The notes: generated from the sequence alone by a model not told the origin. A DNA stretch of 64,000 nt from Saturnia japonica (GCA_033032175.1 CM065320.1:1116001-1180000); one strand, 5' to 3'. Shown: positions 34,610 through 47,306, counted from the stretch's first letter. Translations and numbers: made by a program.

Positions 34610-35280
34610 CTCCTATAAAAATGAGCAAAACATCATTTAATGTGTGTTACAACGTGATTAACTATCAAGCCATTGTTTTTAATACAAACAGAAACCATTG
34701 CTGTCGTAGTAGAAATCGATTAACAAATAAGTTGAACTAATGGCGCAATGGATGAATGACGACAAGGCAATAGATTCGTCCATAAAATAGAGATGTGATC
34801 GTGATGTGATACGTGTAGTTGTCAATATTTTTTCTATGTCCACAGTCCACACCTAGTCTGGATGATGATAATTATTTGACTATTATGTCTAGATAAAATC
34901 ATATTAAAATCCATGCCGCATTTTATTGCTATGAATCTTTGTGATAAAATTTATTTTCATTAGTTCAACCAACCACCTATGAAAAACGAATTAACAGTGC
35001 GTTTAAAAGCCGTAATGGAGATATAAATTGATTTAAGACTAAATTATTAACGCAAAACTCCAACATCTTAACTGCCCAAATGCCAACTGTTAAATAAATA
35101 TTTCCATTATACTGATCTGTAAAACAATGAAAATGAAAATAAAATGGTTATTGTATAATTATTTATTGTTCATTTAGTAGAATTTGAAATAAATACAATA
35201 TTTTTATACAAAGTGTTTTAATTTTTATATCAATTACCACTTTTCATCTCTAGTTTTATACATATTAATAGTCTTTCGCT
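34610..35280. other. No gene seen
   Basis: AT-rich noncoding DNA. Confidence 0.5.
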
Positions 35281-35288
35281 ATAGGCTG

Positions 35289-35413
35289 ATGCGCCGCCTT
35301 CTTTTTGCACGTGTACTTTTAGTTAGTTTATTTGTCTTGTTGCTAATATCTTAGTGTGTGTGAGAAATATGAAGACATGTGTTGTTTTTATACTTTTTGT
35401 TTTTATTATTGTA
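35289..35413 (+). other. Candidate signal-peptide exon(s)
   Basis: Two short frames encode signal-peptide-like hydrophobic runs. ATG 35289 gives MRRLLFARVLLVSLFVLLLI and then a stop. ATG 35369 gives MKTCVVFILFVFIIV and then the splice donor GTAAGA at 35414 in phase 0. Phase 0 is what the 42951 exon of the downstream gene needs. T-rich DNA produces hydrophobic peptides by chance, so this is only a candidate for the missing first coding exon. Confidence 0.2.
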
Positions 35414-35684
35414 GTAAGAGGGTGTCACTTCACTGTGCCGAGGAGACTTTACATGTGAACCCGAACAATTATTGTTTCAAGGCATTTAACTCTTTTCTTT
35501 TACTGATCTGTGCTTACGACCGACACTTTTTCAATTGTGCCCGATTATTCTAATATGTATTGGCTAAAATGTCTACATATTTTAATTTAACTCTGAATTA
35601 TTATGGACATTTATATTTGGGATTAAAATCTAAAATATATTATTATATTTAAAAAAAGAATTTCTTTGTTTATTTGTCCCATAA

Positions 35685-35925
35685 GTGTTTCTAAACCACT
35701 CATCCGATCCCGATGAAATTTTGGTGAGTTATTGCGCGTACACCTGCAAAGGTCCTATATATAGTACAGCCAGTTTTTAATATATGGCACTCAAGACATT
35801 TCATTTCAAAGACAAAGAAAACGAAATCAATCGCCGTCTAGTGCAAATCACAGTCCTCCCTCCGTACACGCAATGTGCTTAAAAAGGAGTTCGAAGTTTT
35901 GTCCTCACATATTAATATAGAGGTA
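35685..35925 (+). repeat. Dispersed repeat fragments
   Basis: ACCACTCATCCGATCCCGAT and a CACGCAATGTGCTTAAAAAG block; the second part is shared with 30690-30745. Confidence 0.5.
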
Positions 35926-36844
35926 TAAAACATTACCTTATATTTTAAAGATCCCAGGCTTAAATTCACTTAAATGTAAAACAAATCCATTTGCAACTTA
36001 AATTTTATTGCCAATTAAATCCGAATATGTTTACAATTCAAAAGCTACTTTAATTTCCAACTGTATTGGTTCGTCGATTTGTGGTTCCAAATAACCGAAG
36101 GGCACAAAGACTTCAATCGTGAATTACCAACTGTAATCATTGGGAACATCGTGAATTACGAAGCTTTACGTAAGTTCAAAGCGATAATTTATATTTATTC
36201 TAAAAACACTGAATAATAAATTAAGACTGAACAGATAAAATAATTAAATGCACTAACCGTAGAAGATATGAATATTTACAGAAGATGCATAATTTGGGGA
36301 CGTTTAATAATTACGTGCGGGATTTTCTAACCTCGATCCCCTTTTTTAAATTAGTAAAATTAGGTGGAACCCTTTCTTTCACATAAGAACCTACGGTTTC
36401 TAAATAATTAAAATTATTTTATATGTTTATGTGTTTTGCTTTATGCCACTAAATACGTACCTAAGTATAAATAAATACTAATATTATGTTATTTATTAAA
36501 GGCAGCGCCAATATCTCTGTCAAAAATCAGAGTATCAAATATATTATTACTATTATTATTTTATTGTTAAGTAATTATTTTTTCCTAGCAAACGCCATAT
36601 CTTCGTTAATTATTCATCATAATTAATTATTTAAACATTATTTTGCTTATGTTCCCCGCTATTGACGAAAAATAGACAAATCGTTTAAAATTAATGCTTT
36701 AGTTAAAAAGGATTTGATAACTTTAAAAGGATTTAATGTTCTAATAGAACCGTCTAGTAAGAATCTTTTAAATTAATATGACAGCTGTTGGTTAGATTGT
36801 TTAATATTCCGCACAGGTCTTTTAATATTCTGGTACAATTATTT
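35926..36844. other. No gene seen
   Basis: AT-rich noncoding DNA. Confidence 0.55.
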
Positions 36845-36945
36845 ATTGATGTGTTCCGGCAAATACAGTTGTGTACCAATCTTCCTTTAAGCTTAGCGTG
36901 CTACCATCTTAAGCCGCATTGTCACTATCATAGTGAAATTAATAA
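36845..36945 (+). repeat. SINE family D, short fragment
   Basis: TGATGTGTTCCGGCAAATAC, GCTTAGCGTGCTACCATCTT, AAGCCGCATTGTCACTATCA match the family D 3' body. Confidence 0.65.
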
Positions 36946-37850
36946 AGAAGAAGAAAATGTGGGATAACATTTCAGACAACTAACCTAACAGGAAAAGGCT
37001 AAAACTATTACACGATAATATAGATAAACCACTCGAATAAGTATTACGAAAAGCTCTCATATCAAGTAATTTATAAAACCATTCCGGTACAAGATAAGGG
37101 GACAATATTGAACAAATAGAGGAAAGTGTAATTTCTCTACGTATTTCCGCCATGAAAACTATATAATAGAGGCATTCTCAACAATATTATTCACTTGTGT
37201 AAACAAAAATAACTATTGTATAATACGAGAATAATTAATATATTTTAGTCGCAAATAAACCTTTACACGAATAATTATGGTTTTGGGATTGTAAGCTATT
37301 TTTAATTATATGCCGTATTGCTCACAGACAAAAACGAAAAGTCATAAATTTTCTTTCTTGGAAGAAAGTATCAATGTAATTATCAAAATTGCATGAAAGT
37401 AGATTTCTGATTATTCTAGGTCTAGGTTCTAGGATAGGTCTAACTCGAAGAAGGATCTAGGCTCGATGTAAAGATGTAGGCAGAATTTTATCTGGGAGCG
37501 AGGCAGGCAAGCTGTCGTGGGAAAACTAACAATATGCATCATACCTGACTGCAGCTTTACCTTTTCTATAAATATTTGAAACTATGGACAATGTCTTCAA
37601 ATTCTTCGTTAAAATAGCTACACTTTTATTTTTCCAAGGAGTCAGCAAGCACTCAGCTTACCCACATCCTCTTAGAGAAGGGGGCAGCTGCCCTTCTTAC
37701 CAGTACCTGGCTACGACCTTGGTTATATACGCTTTTATTTAAAGACTAAGTAATAATGAAAATTTTTTAATAAAAGGCAGCCCAATCCATACTGTTAGAG
37801 CATGCATATATTCCTTCATAACTTTTCCTACCTCGGCCACAATTAGCGCC
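36946..37850. other. No gene; TCTAGG-rich patch 37410-37475 and repeat piece 37600-37740
   Basis: TCTAGG/GTCTAGGT/TTCTAGGATAGG words cluster at 37410-37475. The 37600-37740 piece has GGAGTCAGCAAGCACTCAGC, a word of a common lepidopteran repeat. Confidence 0.4.
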
Positions 37851-38088
37851 ATCTACAAACAAAACCAAAAACTCACGTGCGACGAGTGACAGTTGAAAAA
37901 AACAGAAAAAGACAAAACGTGTCGCCTAGCAGAGCGCATAAAACTATTGCATCTCCGTCGTAAATTAAAAATATAAATCAAATAATAGTTAAGCTCGGAC
38001 TTCACAAACCCCGGGGTTCCATAGTGCTTCAACAGTGCGTGATGTGCAGTGCATAGAAGCCACGAAAATCAACATCAGCATGCCCGAG
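37851..38088 (+). promoter_or_regulatory. Candidate promoter and first exon ending ATG CCC GAG
   Basis: A GC-richer stretch without repeats ends in ATCAGC-ATG-CCC-GAG followed by the strong donor GTGAGT at 38089. The exon end is in phase 0 after three codons (Met-Pro-Glu), so it could splice in frame to the phase 0 acceptor at 42951. The resulting protein would lack a signal peptide. If it instead joins the candidate exon at 40226, the reading stops after MPEASFV, making a short upstream frame. Transcript data are needed to decide. Confidence 0.3.
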
Positions 38089-38254
38089 GTGAGTGGCCGG
38101 CAAAATACCTATCCAAATTCCTACACCGCATGCTAGGGAGAAAATATCTAAAACAATACACATACAAATAAAAACAAAATGCTATTAGTCGGTTAGGTTC
38201 AGATTAATGGTAAAGTAAAGCTTTAAGACTTGACTTGAGACCTACATCTGGAGC

Positions 38255-38700
38255 ATAGCATTGTATAGCTGTGAAATGTGAACGATGAACCAAAGAGACT
38301 GAGAAAGGTTGGCTGCGTTTGAGATGTGATGTTGGAGAAGGATGGAATAGAGCAGAACATAAGCTAGACAGAAAGGATTACAAATGAGGAAGTATTAACA
38401 ATAATTGATGAGAAAAGACAGTTGTTGAGAAACATATATAACAGAAGAGGAAAGAACACTTGATACGGCACGACAAGTTCATTAAAACAATTTTGGATGG
38501 AATATTGAAGAAAAGCGAGGTAGAAGAAGACCTAGATGAAGCTTTTTCCAACAAGTGAAAGATAACGTGGAAGTCTTGTCATATCAAGATGGCAGAATAA
38601 AATCAAAGAAAGGCAGAGGATAGGGAACAGTGGCAACAGTTACAGCGACAAGAGCTGAGGACATAAATTAAAGAAGAAGCTCTAGGAAAAAAATTGAAAA
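38255..38700 (+). pseudogene. LINE ORF2 C-terminal remnant (+ strand)
   Basis: A decayed end of a non-LTR retrotransposon protein can be followed through several stops. The order is a degraded GCETW-like end of the reverse transcriptase region (SCEMWTMN-like), WLRLRCDVGEGWNRAEHKLD, HLIRHDKFIKTILDGILKK, then EDLDEAFSNK and KDNVEVLSYQDG-like pieces. The segments correspond to the usual thumb and C-terminal zinc-region tail of this LINE type. Confidence 0.7.
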
Positions 38701-39990
38701 GTCAGTCGGAAAATGAGAATATCTTCATTTTTATTTCTATTCGTTGTGGTCCTAAAAATGTTTTCAGCAAAAAGAATTGGTACAGGTGTTTCTGTGGTTG
38801 ATATATTGAATACTGAAAAAGACAGAACAACGTCTACCGGACCAGATAACTTTTTAATATAATAAGGAAAAATAGTTCCCGTAGAATATTATAAGCATTT
38901 TCACCTAAACGTAGTAACGAACAGTAGATGGGCTTTAATAATTATGGAAGCAACGATGAATCAACCGAAAATGTTGATATTAAAAGCTGCCATTGGTTTC
39001 GAGCAATGAATTCTATAGACCACCTGAAATGTGAAGCGCGACCACAACAGTCGTTTTGCATATATCGAGTGATTATTTTATCCACTGATGCGTTCAAACA
39101 ACGTACAAGTTGATTTCGTATTCATTTGCATCAACAACTGAACAACATACATGGTTTATTTCAATGTATGATTTTTTATGTTCCGTATTGTTTGTGTCTA
39201 GGAGCTGCCTTCAAATTTTTTGTTATCTTCTTTGCCGCAAAGAAAACTTTAAAAATTTTTCAATACAAAATATCACAAATAATAATTTTTTTCAGTAGAA
39301 TTTCATATCAATTTTTTTTTATGTAAAAAATAATGGTATAAAAATTCTTAAATTTGATCCTCAATGTCGATATTATATAGTTGTAACAAAATGCTTTTTT
39401 CACTTTTATTTTTACTATAAGTACAATGAAAATATGAATGAAAGAAACGAAAATGTTTACTTAGAGACTCAAGAAAAATGAGTCAAAAAGTAACAGTTAG
39501 AACAAAATGACCTTCATATGCCAATAATATTTATTCCTTATATCGTTTGACTTTAGGGAGTTTCTTTGCTTAAGATAAAAAAAAACGTGTACGTTCGGGG
39601 AATCCCGTCACGATGCTCGACTGCTCGAATCTCTTTATTCGCACGCAAATACATATATTCATTATTCATATATAATAGAAAGAGAAAGAGAAAGTCGCAT
39701 GAAGGAGACATAGAGACTTAACACTTAAAGATTATTTTTGTTGAAATTTAGAACCATTTTATACGCTTAGTAACAAAAAATTTGTAAGTAAGGACCACCC
39801 TAATCTTATTTAAGTATAAAAAATCGTCTGTTAGTGATCGTCGAACTTCTGAACGACCGATTGAGCTACACAGACAAACTTAAGCTCGATACACATAATA
39901 TATTTATTTTTCGAGACGATGGTTTTAGGATCCAATAGGTGTCTCTGTGGCCATTACCGGAAAGGACAGAACAACGTCTGCTGGCAAACT
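38700..39990 (+). repeat. Repeat pieces sharing GACAGAACAACGTCT; otherwise noncoding
   Basis: GACAGAACAACGTCTACCGG (38821) and GACAGAACAACGTCTGCTGG (39966) each follow a GTGT-TCTGTGG block by about 30-50 bp, so they are two copies of one repeat. A signal-peptide-like frame begins with ATG at 38713 (MRISSFLFLFVVVLK), but it runs into the repeat. Confidence 0.45.
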
Positions 39991-40225
39991 TAAACAAACA
40001 AACATATAAATAATGGCATAAATACATAGGTACACATGCAAGTTCTAAAAAAGGATAGACAGCACAAATTCAAATCGCTCTCAGCTACACTTCTAAATTA
40101 GTACATTTAGTAGTAAACAATTTGATATTCGAAATAAAAACAAAAACTACTTTAAATTTATTGGTAACTGTTATTGTACCGGTCATATTCCTTGTAAATA
40201 AAATTACGTTTTACCTCTGTTTCAG

Positions 40226-40361
40226 GCTTCATTCGTATAATGCGGTTGTCGCAGAAAATGCGGCATCACACTCCCGGCGCATCGTTCTGACATAGCCCTC
40301 GAGAAACATTGTCACTATGGATCGCAGAATAATTGCTCTTTGGCGGTCGCCGCCCATTTAA
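40226..40361 (+). other. Candidate internal noncoding exon
   Basis: A strong acceptor (TTTTACCTCTGTTTCAG, ending 40225) and a perfect donor (GTAAGT at 40362) bound 136 bp that are GC-richer than the flanks. No frame is open throughout in a way that fits the downstream exons; one short frame starts at an internal ATG near 40319 and stops at the exon end. A 5' UTR exon of the 42951-46767 gene is a fair guess. Confidence 0.35.
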
Positions 40362-40362
40362 G

Positions 40363-41029
40363 TAAGTACAATAAAATGACCCGCTTTGTACCCTGGAGGC
40401 TGAAAACGGGCATTCCGGACCTCACCGGCAGTGAACCTTTGTGTGTAATGTTGTGTTATTGTTTTAGACACTTTCACTAAATTGTAAAAGTACACCCCGG
40501 GAAGGGAAACAACAAAAACACAAATACACTGGATGTTACTGTTAAGTTATAAAAAATAATGTTGTAGATTATAGATTATAAGCCTTACCTACCTTTTTTG
40601 TTTGTCCTGTTGTAAAGAGGAATTATACAGAAATAATTTAGAATAAATTCATACTGTTTATATAATTTTTCTTAAATGTATTAGTATTGTTACGTCTTTG
40701 TTCAGTATACCTAATATTTATGTATTTGTATTTTAATGACTATTCTAGATTTATACTTTTATGTTGACTCTTTTTTCGTTATTTATTTATTTTTCTATTT
40801 ACATTACTAACATAATAATTTCTTTCCACATTAACGCTGGTTAATTGGAAGAAAATGCTTTATAGCAATTAAGCTCATCAGTTTACGGACTAAAACATAT
40901 AGTAAAGTATTTATTCATTCATAATAGATATTGCTTTTTTGTCAAAATGTGATTGGGACTCATTGTAACTCGACGCGAATTCTGGGTGGACGTAGTTACA
41001 TACATAATTACATTAATTACTTAACTTAT
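40363..41029. other. No gene seen
   Basis: AT-rich noncoding DNA, probably intronic. Confidence 0.5.
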
Positions 41030-41031
41030 TA

Positions 41032-41441
41032 CAGTGTAAACACTTTATAACGAAACTCAAGGGACTGAGCATTTTTTGTCGTTATAGAGAGTTATCGTTA
41101 TATGGAGTGAACAAAAAAACAACCAAATTAACAAGAATTTTTAATATGTATGTCTTAGATAATAAATGCTTATAAATTATTGTTTACACATATAGTCTGA
41201 TAACTATGTCTGACGTTTTTTGCTATGCCAGTACTTTGTTTTGTATTATTTTATGTATTCTATTCATATCTAGATATGTGGTGAATCGTCTTCCTACACA
41301 TTTCTTCGTAATAGAGAATGGCGTATCGCTATAAAGAGTGTTTATATGTGGGTTTTAACGCAAACCAACCAAGTTGGGCTCACTTCAACGTTATAGGGAG
41401 TTTATCGTTATAAAGGATAACGTTATAAAGAGTTTCCACTG
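41032..41441. mobile_element. pogo/Tigger-like MITE (410 bp)
   Basis: TA flanks each side (41030-41031 and 41442-41443). Ends are inverted: CAGTGTAAACACTTTATAACG at the left against the complement of CGTTATAAAGAGTTTCCACTG at the right, 18 of 21 matching. CGTTATA-type words recur inside both ends (for example TATCGTTATATGGAG and TATCGTTATAAAGG). CAGT-starting termini with TA duplications and CGTTATA subterminal words are typical of the pogo branch of Tc1/mariner. No coding capacity. Confidence 0.8.
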
Positions 41442-41443
41442 TA

Positions 41444-42950
41444 TTAGCAATTAGAGTATAAAAACATAATGTCAAAAAGTTGAACCTACGTCATCTGCAT
41501 AATAGCCAAGCCCATATATATAAATGACTTTGTACAAAAATATATTTAAAAATTTAGTTAAACCGAAAAATCAAACTTTACAAATCTTCAGTGACACGTT
41601 GAGCACAAAAAAAAAGCATTTTTTATAAAACTCCTGAATAAAACTTCAATAACAAGGGATGACGGGATCACATGCAAATATATTATAGAAAGGGGAACGT
41701 AAAAGATTTCGAGTAAAGTAATTGAAAATACATAGATTGGAACAGAGCGAGAGCGAGTGCGGTCCTCGATCCATATCTACGGTGGACTATCTCAGCTCAC
41801 TTGCTGGCAAATGGCGCGGAAGTAAAAAGGATATAGCGTCACGACACTGTAGGAATTTGTTACTCACTTAACCATGCCAGTCAGCTATGTAAATTCTATT
41901 CAATTATAAATTTATCATTACATATTTTACATTTCCAGTATATTAAGAATTTAGATTACATTCTCATATAAGAGATTTAACTAATTACAGACATATAAAA
42001 TATGTTTTTCTATGCTACATTGTTATGATTTTCCTGAAGTTTTTCAAAAGTTTTATTGTGATAGCGATATCATAGGTACTATATACATATGTGGTATCTT
42101 GTATTTATTCCATTTCCCGTTGTATTACTGTCATAATAAAAATATTTTCGATAGACTTTTCCTATCTAACCATAGCTTGTTCATGATAATCCGACAACTA
42201 AATTTAAATATATCGATATTATCTGCCTAAACAAAGAACTAACACAGAAAACTTCTTCCTATGCGGGGATTTAACACGACTAAATACTAAATATACTACC
42301 ATGACTGCAAAATATGATATTATTATACTAGAAATACAATTACAAATAGATAAACCAAGAAATGGTAGCCGTGATTAATTTATACAGACCAGGGACCCAC
42401 GATAGGGAAGACAAAGCACTAATTACTTTGCCAATGAACGCTTCTTATTTGAAAGCAACTTTATTAATATTACTAAATATAGATTCGTTTATTATATTAT
42501 CTAAAATATAAATACCAAAATGTGAATGTAAAGATGACTCACATGTTTACAAAAACATTCATACACCATTTAGCTAACGATGGTCCTATCTCCAGAGGAG
42601 CTTAGTGCGTAAACACCCTCTTTTTTAAGCCATATGAAGGTGCTATCACGGGCCATTAGCCAACCAACGGTATTGAAGTAACGCAGTTACTGATTTTGCC
42701 TTTATCTGCACATTTTATATGAAGGTTTTACAAAAGGCTCTTGTGAATTTAATATAGAGTGATAAATATATACCTACTTACCTTAATTTTTACCTTGTCA
42801 AATATTGCTTAACATAATTTCTGTCATTATAACTTATAATTTTACGTTATTTCTATACAAACATGTATGCTTTTTAAATGATATTTTTTCTGTTTTCAGG
42901 TTGTTTCACGCCGGTAAGTGGACAACAAGCCAATAATTTCCTTCACACAG
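41444..42950. other. Probable intron; GC-richer piece 41735-41850
   Basis: AT-rich sequence upstream of the 42951 exon. The 41735-41850 piece (GAGCGAGAGCGAGTGCGG and following) is of unknown nature. Confidence 0.4.
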
Positions 42951-45900
42951 ACTGTCTACGGGTTCTTAGACTTCACTACTACTATTGGCAATACCGTTAT
43001 GATATTTTCACCGCATTCCGCTCCTCCACCAGGTTATACTTTTATATTTTTAAATTTTATATTTATAACATTATTAACACACTTTCATAATTAATACTGA
43101 ACTTTTTTTTCTGCCTTTAGAGCCACCAAAAACAGAACGATCAGTTCAAGAAAATATTATCGAAACAAAACCACCACCTCCGTCAGTTACCAGTGTAAAG
43201 CCAGAATCCATAAAACCTAGTAAATTATCTGATAAAGATAAAACAAATAAGCCAGGAGTACCTCTAGTTATTTCCAGTGCAATTTCAGTAGTTTCATCAC
43301 CGCCCAAGAAAGATGATAAAAAATCGAACACACCTAAATCTACAATTAAAGAACAAAAGCAAATAATTACGAAAGTTGAAGTCGTGGCAGGACCTTCGAA
43401 AATTGTCGAAAGTGGCTCTGCCAAACAATCTTCCAATAAATCAAATAAACAAGTCTCCCAATCAAATAAAAATAAGAAAGAAATTAAAAGCGTTACAAAC
43501 ATAGTCAGCAGTAAAGTTGAAGTAAAGCAGGGACCACCTTCCTCCGTTTTAAGCTCCAAAGTGAATAGCGTTATTCAAATAAAATCAAGTCAACCTGATG
43601 AGGAGCCTGCTATCTTAATCACCAATAACAATATTGGCGAACCGGAATATGATTTCTTATCACGTCAACCTTCAGAATTTGTTGAAGAAACGTATAAAGT
43701 TATTAATATTCGTCCATCAAAAGCTCATGGTCCGAAACCAAAACATAAAAATAGAGCTCATCAACCTACACCACCACCAGAGGACGAAGATCATCCCCTT
43801 GGACTTGTAACAACGTTAGGCGGTACTATAGTCAAAGATGGACTTACAACTGTGCACGAAACTAGTGTTATAGGTACATATATATCAGGAAAGTACGCTC
43901 AAGTTTTAAATAGTAATTTTAAAGTATTACCACAGTCTGGTCATAGAGGTAAAATTTCGCCTACCCCGACACAAAGAATACTTAAAACCGCAGCGCCCAG
44001 TATAGCAAAGAATCACAGACATAACTTGGAACCGACACCTTCTATCAATGACGAAGAATCCAATTTCGGAAAAACCACAAGACGACAAGCAAATAATGGT
44101 GGTTCTTTTAAAAATAGACATAGATCTCAAAACATTGCTGAGCCTGAGAACCGTGAAACAACTCCTGGAAGCCAATCAAAAAAATTTAAAAGCAGAAACA
44201 ATAACCATTCGCAAAGAACTCTGAGGTAAAGGATATCCAGTATTATTATATATGCAGTCAAAAATATCCTATTATTGCCTACAATGTAGTGTTGCGTAAA
44301 GGTAAATTACAAGATTAGGTTAGAAGGTCAATAAAAATTAACTAACAGTATAAAATATTTACAATTGAATTAATCTCTTTTGTTTTTAGGCACAATATGA
44401 TTTGTTGACAAGTGTAATCATTTTTATTTTCAGTACTCGTTTCGGCCGACCTGCAAATACGCCTCAATTGGCAACCGTCTCTGTTTTCAGTGAAACAACG
44501 ACACCGTCTTTCTCAAACAGAAGGAAGAACAGCAGAAATTCTGGGAATAAGTCCGTCGTGACTCCATCTAGTAACAATGATAACCAACAGAGACGTGGAT
44601 TTAAGCCACGACCTCAACCAACACCAGTAGAACAAGTGACACCAACTGCATCCACCAGTGTTTATAAATTTAAACTGAACAGATCTCCGGGCTCTGGACG
44701 TTGGCAATATAAGACGAGCCCAAAACCAAAAGTGACTATCCGGAAAACAAGTAGTGAAGAGGATCAGCCCACGACACCTAACACAAATCCTCTTTTTGAA
44801 GACTCCCAGTCGAACGATATATCACCACAAGCAAGATCTGATAATGACCTTGAACTATCAGGTTCACAAAGTGGGCTTGGAACTTTTATTGATAATGAAA
44901 CTGAGGATAATTCTATAGAGAAACCCCCACCGGTGGAAACATTAAAAGTAGAAATATCAACTCCGGCTGATTTTAGAGACGTGTACTATGAAATAGCTAC
45001 CATCAAGTCTCCCTATACCTTCCAGGTAGTAAATTATTTTGAAAATTTATACGTAAATGAATAAGACGAAATAAATAAATTAATGATGTTTAGGGTAGGC
45101 CTATGTAAAGAAACGGATGTCTTTCGGCTAAAAAAATGATGGAAATAACAATTGTTCAACTCATACAAAATATTTATATTTAGATAATAATATGTTTTAT
45201 TGATAAATTGGTTTGTTATATGCTGATTTACTACTATTTGGGTTCCAATCCCAGCTTGGCCTAACATTTGTGAGCAATATCTAAGGACTATCAAATTTTG
45301 TGTGCGACACCATTAATATAAGAAATATTCATAGAGTCATACGTATGTTTTTGTTACTTCCTATCGATTAAACATGCATTTGCAAAAGCAAATATGCAAA
45401 TAATAAACATGCATTTAAGAAACTTTACGCGTTATAAATAGGCATTCAAACATCGATATTATGTTTTGTTGTAGTGATTTATCTTTATATTTAAATGTCT
45501 AATAATTTGGCTTTAAAAATATAATAGGTATTTGTACTTTTTCGTTTTAGTTGTTTTAAAAAATCTTCTTCTCGTATGGTTTCAGGTTGGACGAGTCAAA
45601 AACACCCGTATTATTACAGTAACGTCTACAATAGAGAAACGTTTAGAACCATCTATTGCACCTAACGCGCAAAATTCTCTCAATGAACCGTTGACAGAAA
45701 ATATATTAGCGACTGCATCGCCTTACGGGAAAGATCATAACCTTTTAGATTCAAGCATAGCTACACTACCAGCAATAACTTTGTCGTCAGATATGGAAAC
45801 ACCGCCATTAGAAACCGTTACCGAAACATTCAGTACGACACAAAATATGTTAAAAACGCATATTTTGCCTATCGTAAAGGATGTCAATGTAACGAGCAGT

Positions 45901-46767
45901 CTAACTTTCATACAAACATATCAAGTTACTAGATTTGTAACAGCAACTAAAACTTTACCACCGATGGACTATTACCAATTTATTCCAAGCAAAACATTGA
46001 AAGAATTCAACAGTCGTCTTGATGAAGCTGGATCGGAATTACATTTAGAATTAGATTTTGGAGATAGCAGCGAAGACGAAGAAGGATCTTTACGGCGCGT
46101 ATTTCCCCCAGAAATGGATCTTGCTAACATTGGATCCGATTTCGATATAACTGAAGTCGATAAGTACAGAGCAGATAACCATTTGAGACTTAAGAAAGCT
46201 CATGGACAAAATAAAGATCATCATGTAACAGAAGCACCAAATATACCAACTCCTGCATTGACCCCTGAGCAAGCGCAACAACTAGCTCTTCTGAGGCTTC
46301 TGAATCCTGCTGCAGCGGCTCAAATTCCCAACGTAGTAACAACCTCAAAACCAGTATTAAAATACGAGACTATATGGGAATCACACGTAATACCTATATT
46401 TGATGGAAAGAATACGATACAAAGCACAATTTCGAGACCTCTCGCAACTGTGACTAAAACAGAATATGAAATAGGTACAAGCAGCCTGCCAGCGCTACCG
46501 TTGCAGCCTATTAACCCTCTTTTTCCTCAACAACAATTCACAGTAACTTCGACTCCGGTTGTCATGAACACCGAAGTTACTGCAACCGACAGTCAAGTTT
46601 TGAAATTGACATTTGGAGCGAAGACGGTCTATACAACATTGTTCACAACTAAAGTCGTACCTACTGTGCTAACCTCTTACGTAACATCTTCGATACCAGT
46701 GCAAGCGAGTGCTGGGTTCCCGGGATATTTCCCACCACCTTACGCACCCTTCCCTTATGTAGGATAA
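42951..46767 (+). CDS. Proline/threonine/serine-rich, probably extracellular protein, DUF4758-like (N-terminus missing)
   Basis: Coding exons are 42951-43032, 43121-44225, 44434-45025 and 45586-46767, with introns in phases 1, 2 and 0. All junctions are GT-AG and the frame is kept across 986 codons to TAA 46765-46767. The first visible exon reads TVYGFLDFTTTIGNTVMIFS, a segment I associate with insect DUF4758 proteins; the motifs SVIGTYISGKYAQVLNSN (exon 2), GRVKNTRIITVTSTIEK and LDEAGSELHLELDF (exon 4) fit the same type. Long Lys/Ser/Pro/Thr-rich low-complexity parts in exons 2 and 3 look disordered. Exon 4 has three beta-type repeats (TYQVTRFVTATKTLPP, TVTKTEYEIGTSSLPALP, TVYTTLFTTKVVPTVLTSYV) and ends in a Pro/Tyr-rich tail (GYFPPPYAPFPYVG). 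No membrane segment is visible. Function is unknown; a cuticle or matrix role is a guess. The initiating exon is unresolved. Confidence 0.85.
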
Positions 46768-46805
46768 TTTTTATAGATTATGTATTAAAAACTGGACATT
46801 AAATT

Positions 46806-46811
46806 AATAAA
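46806..46811 (+). terminator. Polyadenylation signal AATAAA (proximal)
   Basis: AATAAA 39 bp after the stop codon of the DUF4758-like gene. Confidence 0.5.
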
Positions 46812-47300
46812 GTACATGTGTATACTAATGAATAGTGAAAACACGAAAGTTTTCTGAGAGAAACGTAACTTTTAAATGTGAATGTGTTGTTGTTGTGGCG
46901 GTGTAATAAACTATATTGCGAGTGGGTGAACAGTAGGTAAACAGTGCAAAAGCAGCAAAACGTTGTGATTTATAGCCTATTGTGTGAACATGAAAACTAA
47001 AAATTTCCTTCTAAGTTTTTCCGCGCTCTATGTTACGATGCGTATTAAATAAGTACTTTAAATATTCATGAAAATGAATTATTACCTGATGGTAATATTG
47101 ATATATTTGAAGAAAAAATGTATTAAGTACTATAAGCTCCTTATTTTATAAGGAAATGATTTGTAAATATAATAATTATTATTTATACGAAATTCAACTT
47201 TGTACATAAATAAAAATATAGAATCTAAAATGTAGCTAAAATTGTAGATATAGATAATTGTATATGAAATGTATTTTTTACTTTTGTAATGTTTTGCTTA

Positions 47301-47306
47301 AATAAA
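47301..47306 (+). terminator. Polyadenylation signal AATAAA (distal)
   Basis: Distal AATAAA about 530 bp after the stop, followed by T-rich sequence; a longer 3' UTR is possible. Confidence 0.4.

Noticed and set aside
34001..34618. Several 60-66 codon frames in the foldback element
   Set aside because: They appear on both strands because of the inverted arms and differ between the near-identical tandem units.
34001..34618. CRISPR-like interpretation of the repeated units
   Set aside because: Only two 167-bp tandem units occur, in a eukaryotic setting, with no short direct repeats separated by unique spacers.
38713..38862. Signal-peptide-like frame MRISSFLFLF
   Set aside because: The frame runs into a repeat also present at 39930-39985 and lacks a donor in the phase needed by the 42951 exon.
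42878..43090. MIFFLFSG-type frame as a signal-peptide start for the DUF4758-like gene
   Set aside because: It is in a different frame from TVYGFLDF. The internal GTAAGT (42915) to CACACAG (42950) interval is too short for an intron.
43146..43559. 137-codon frame on the minus strand
   Set aside because: It is antisense to exon 2 of the DUF4758-like gene and arises from that exon's base pattern.
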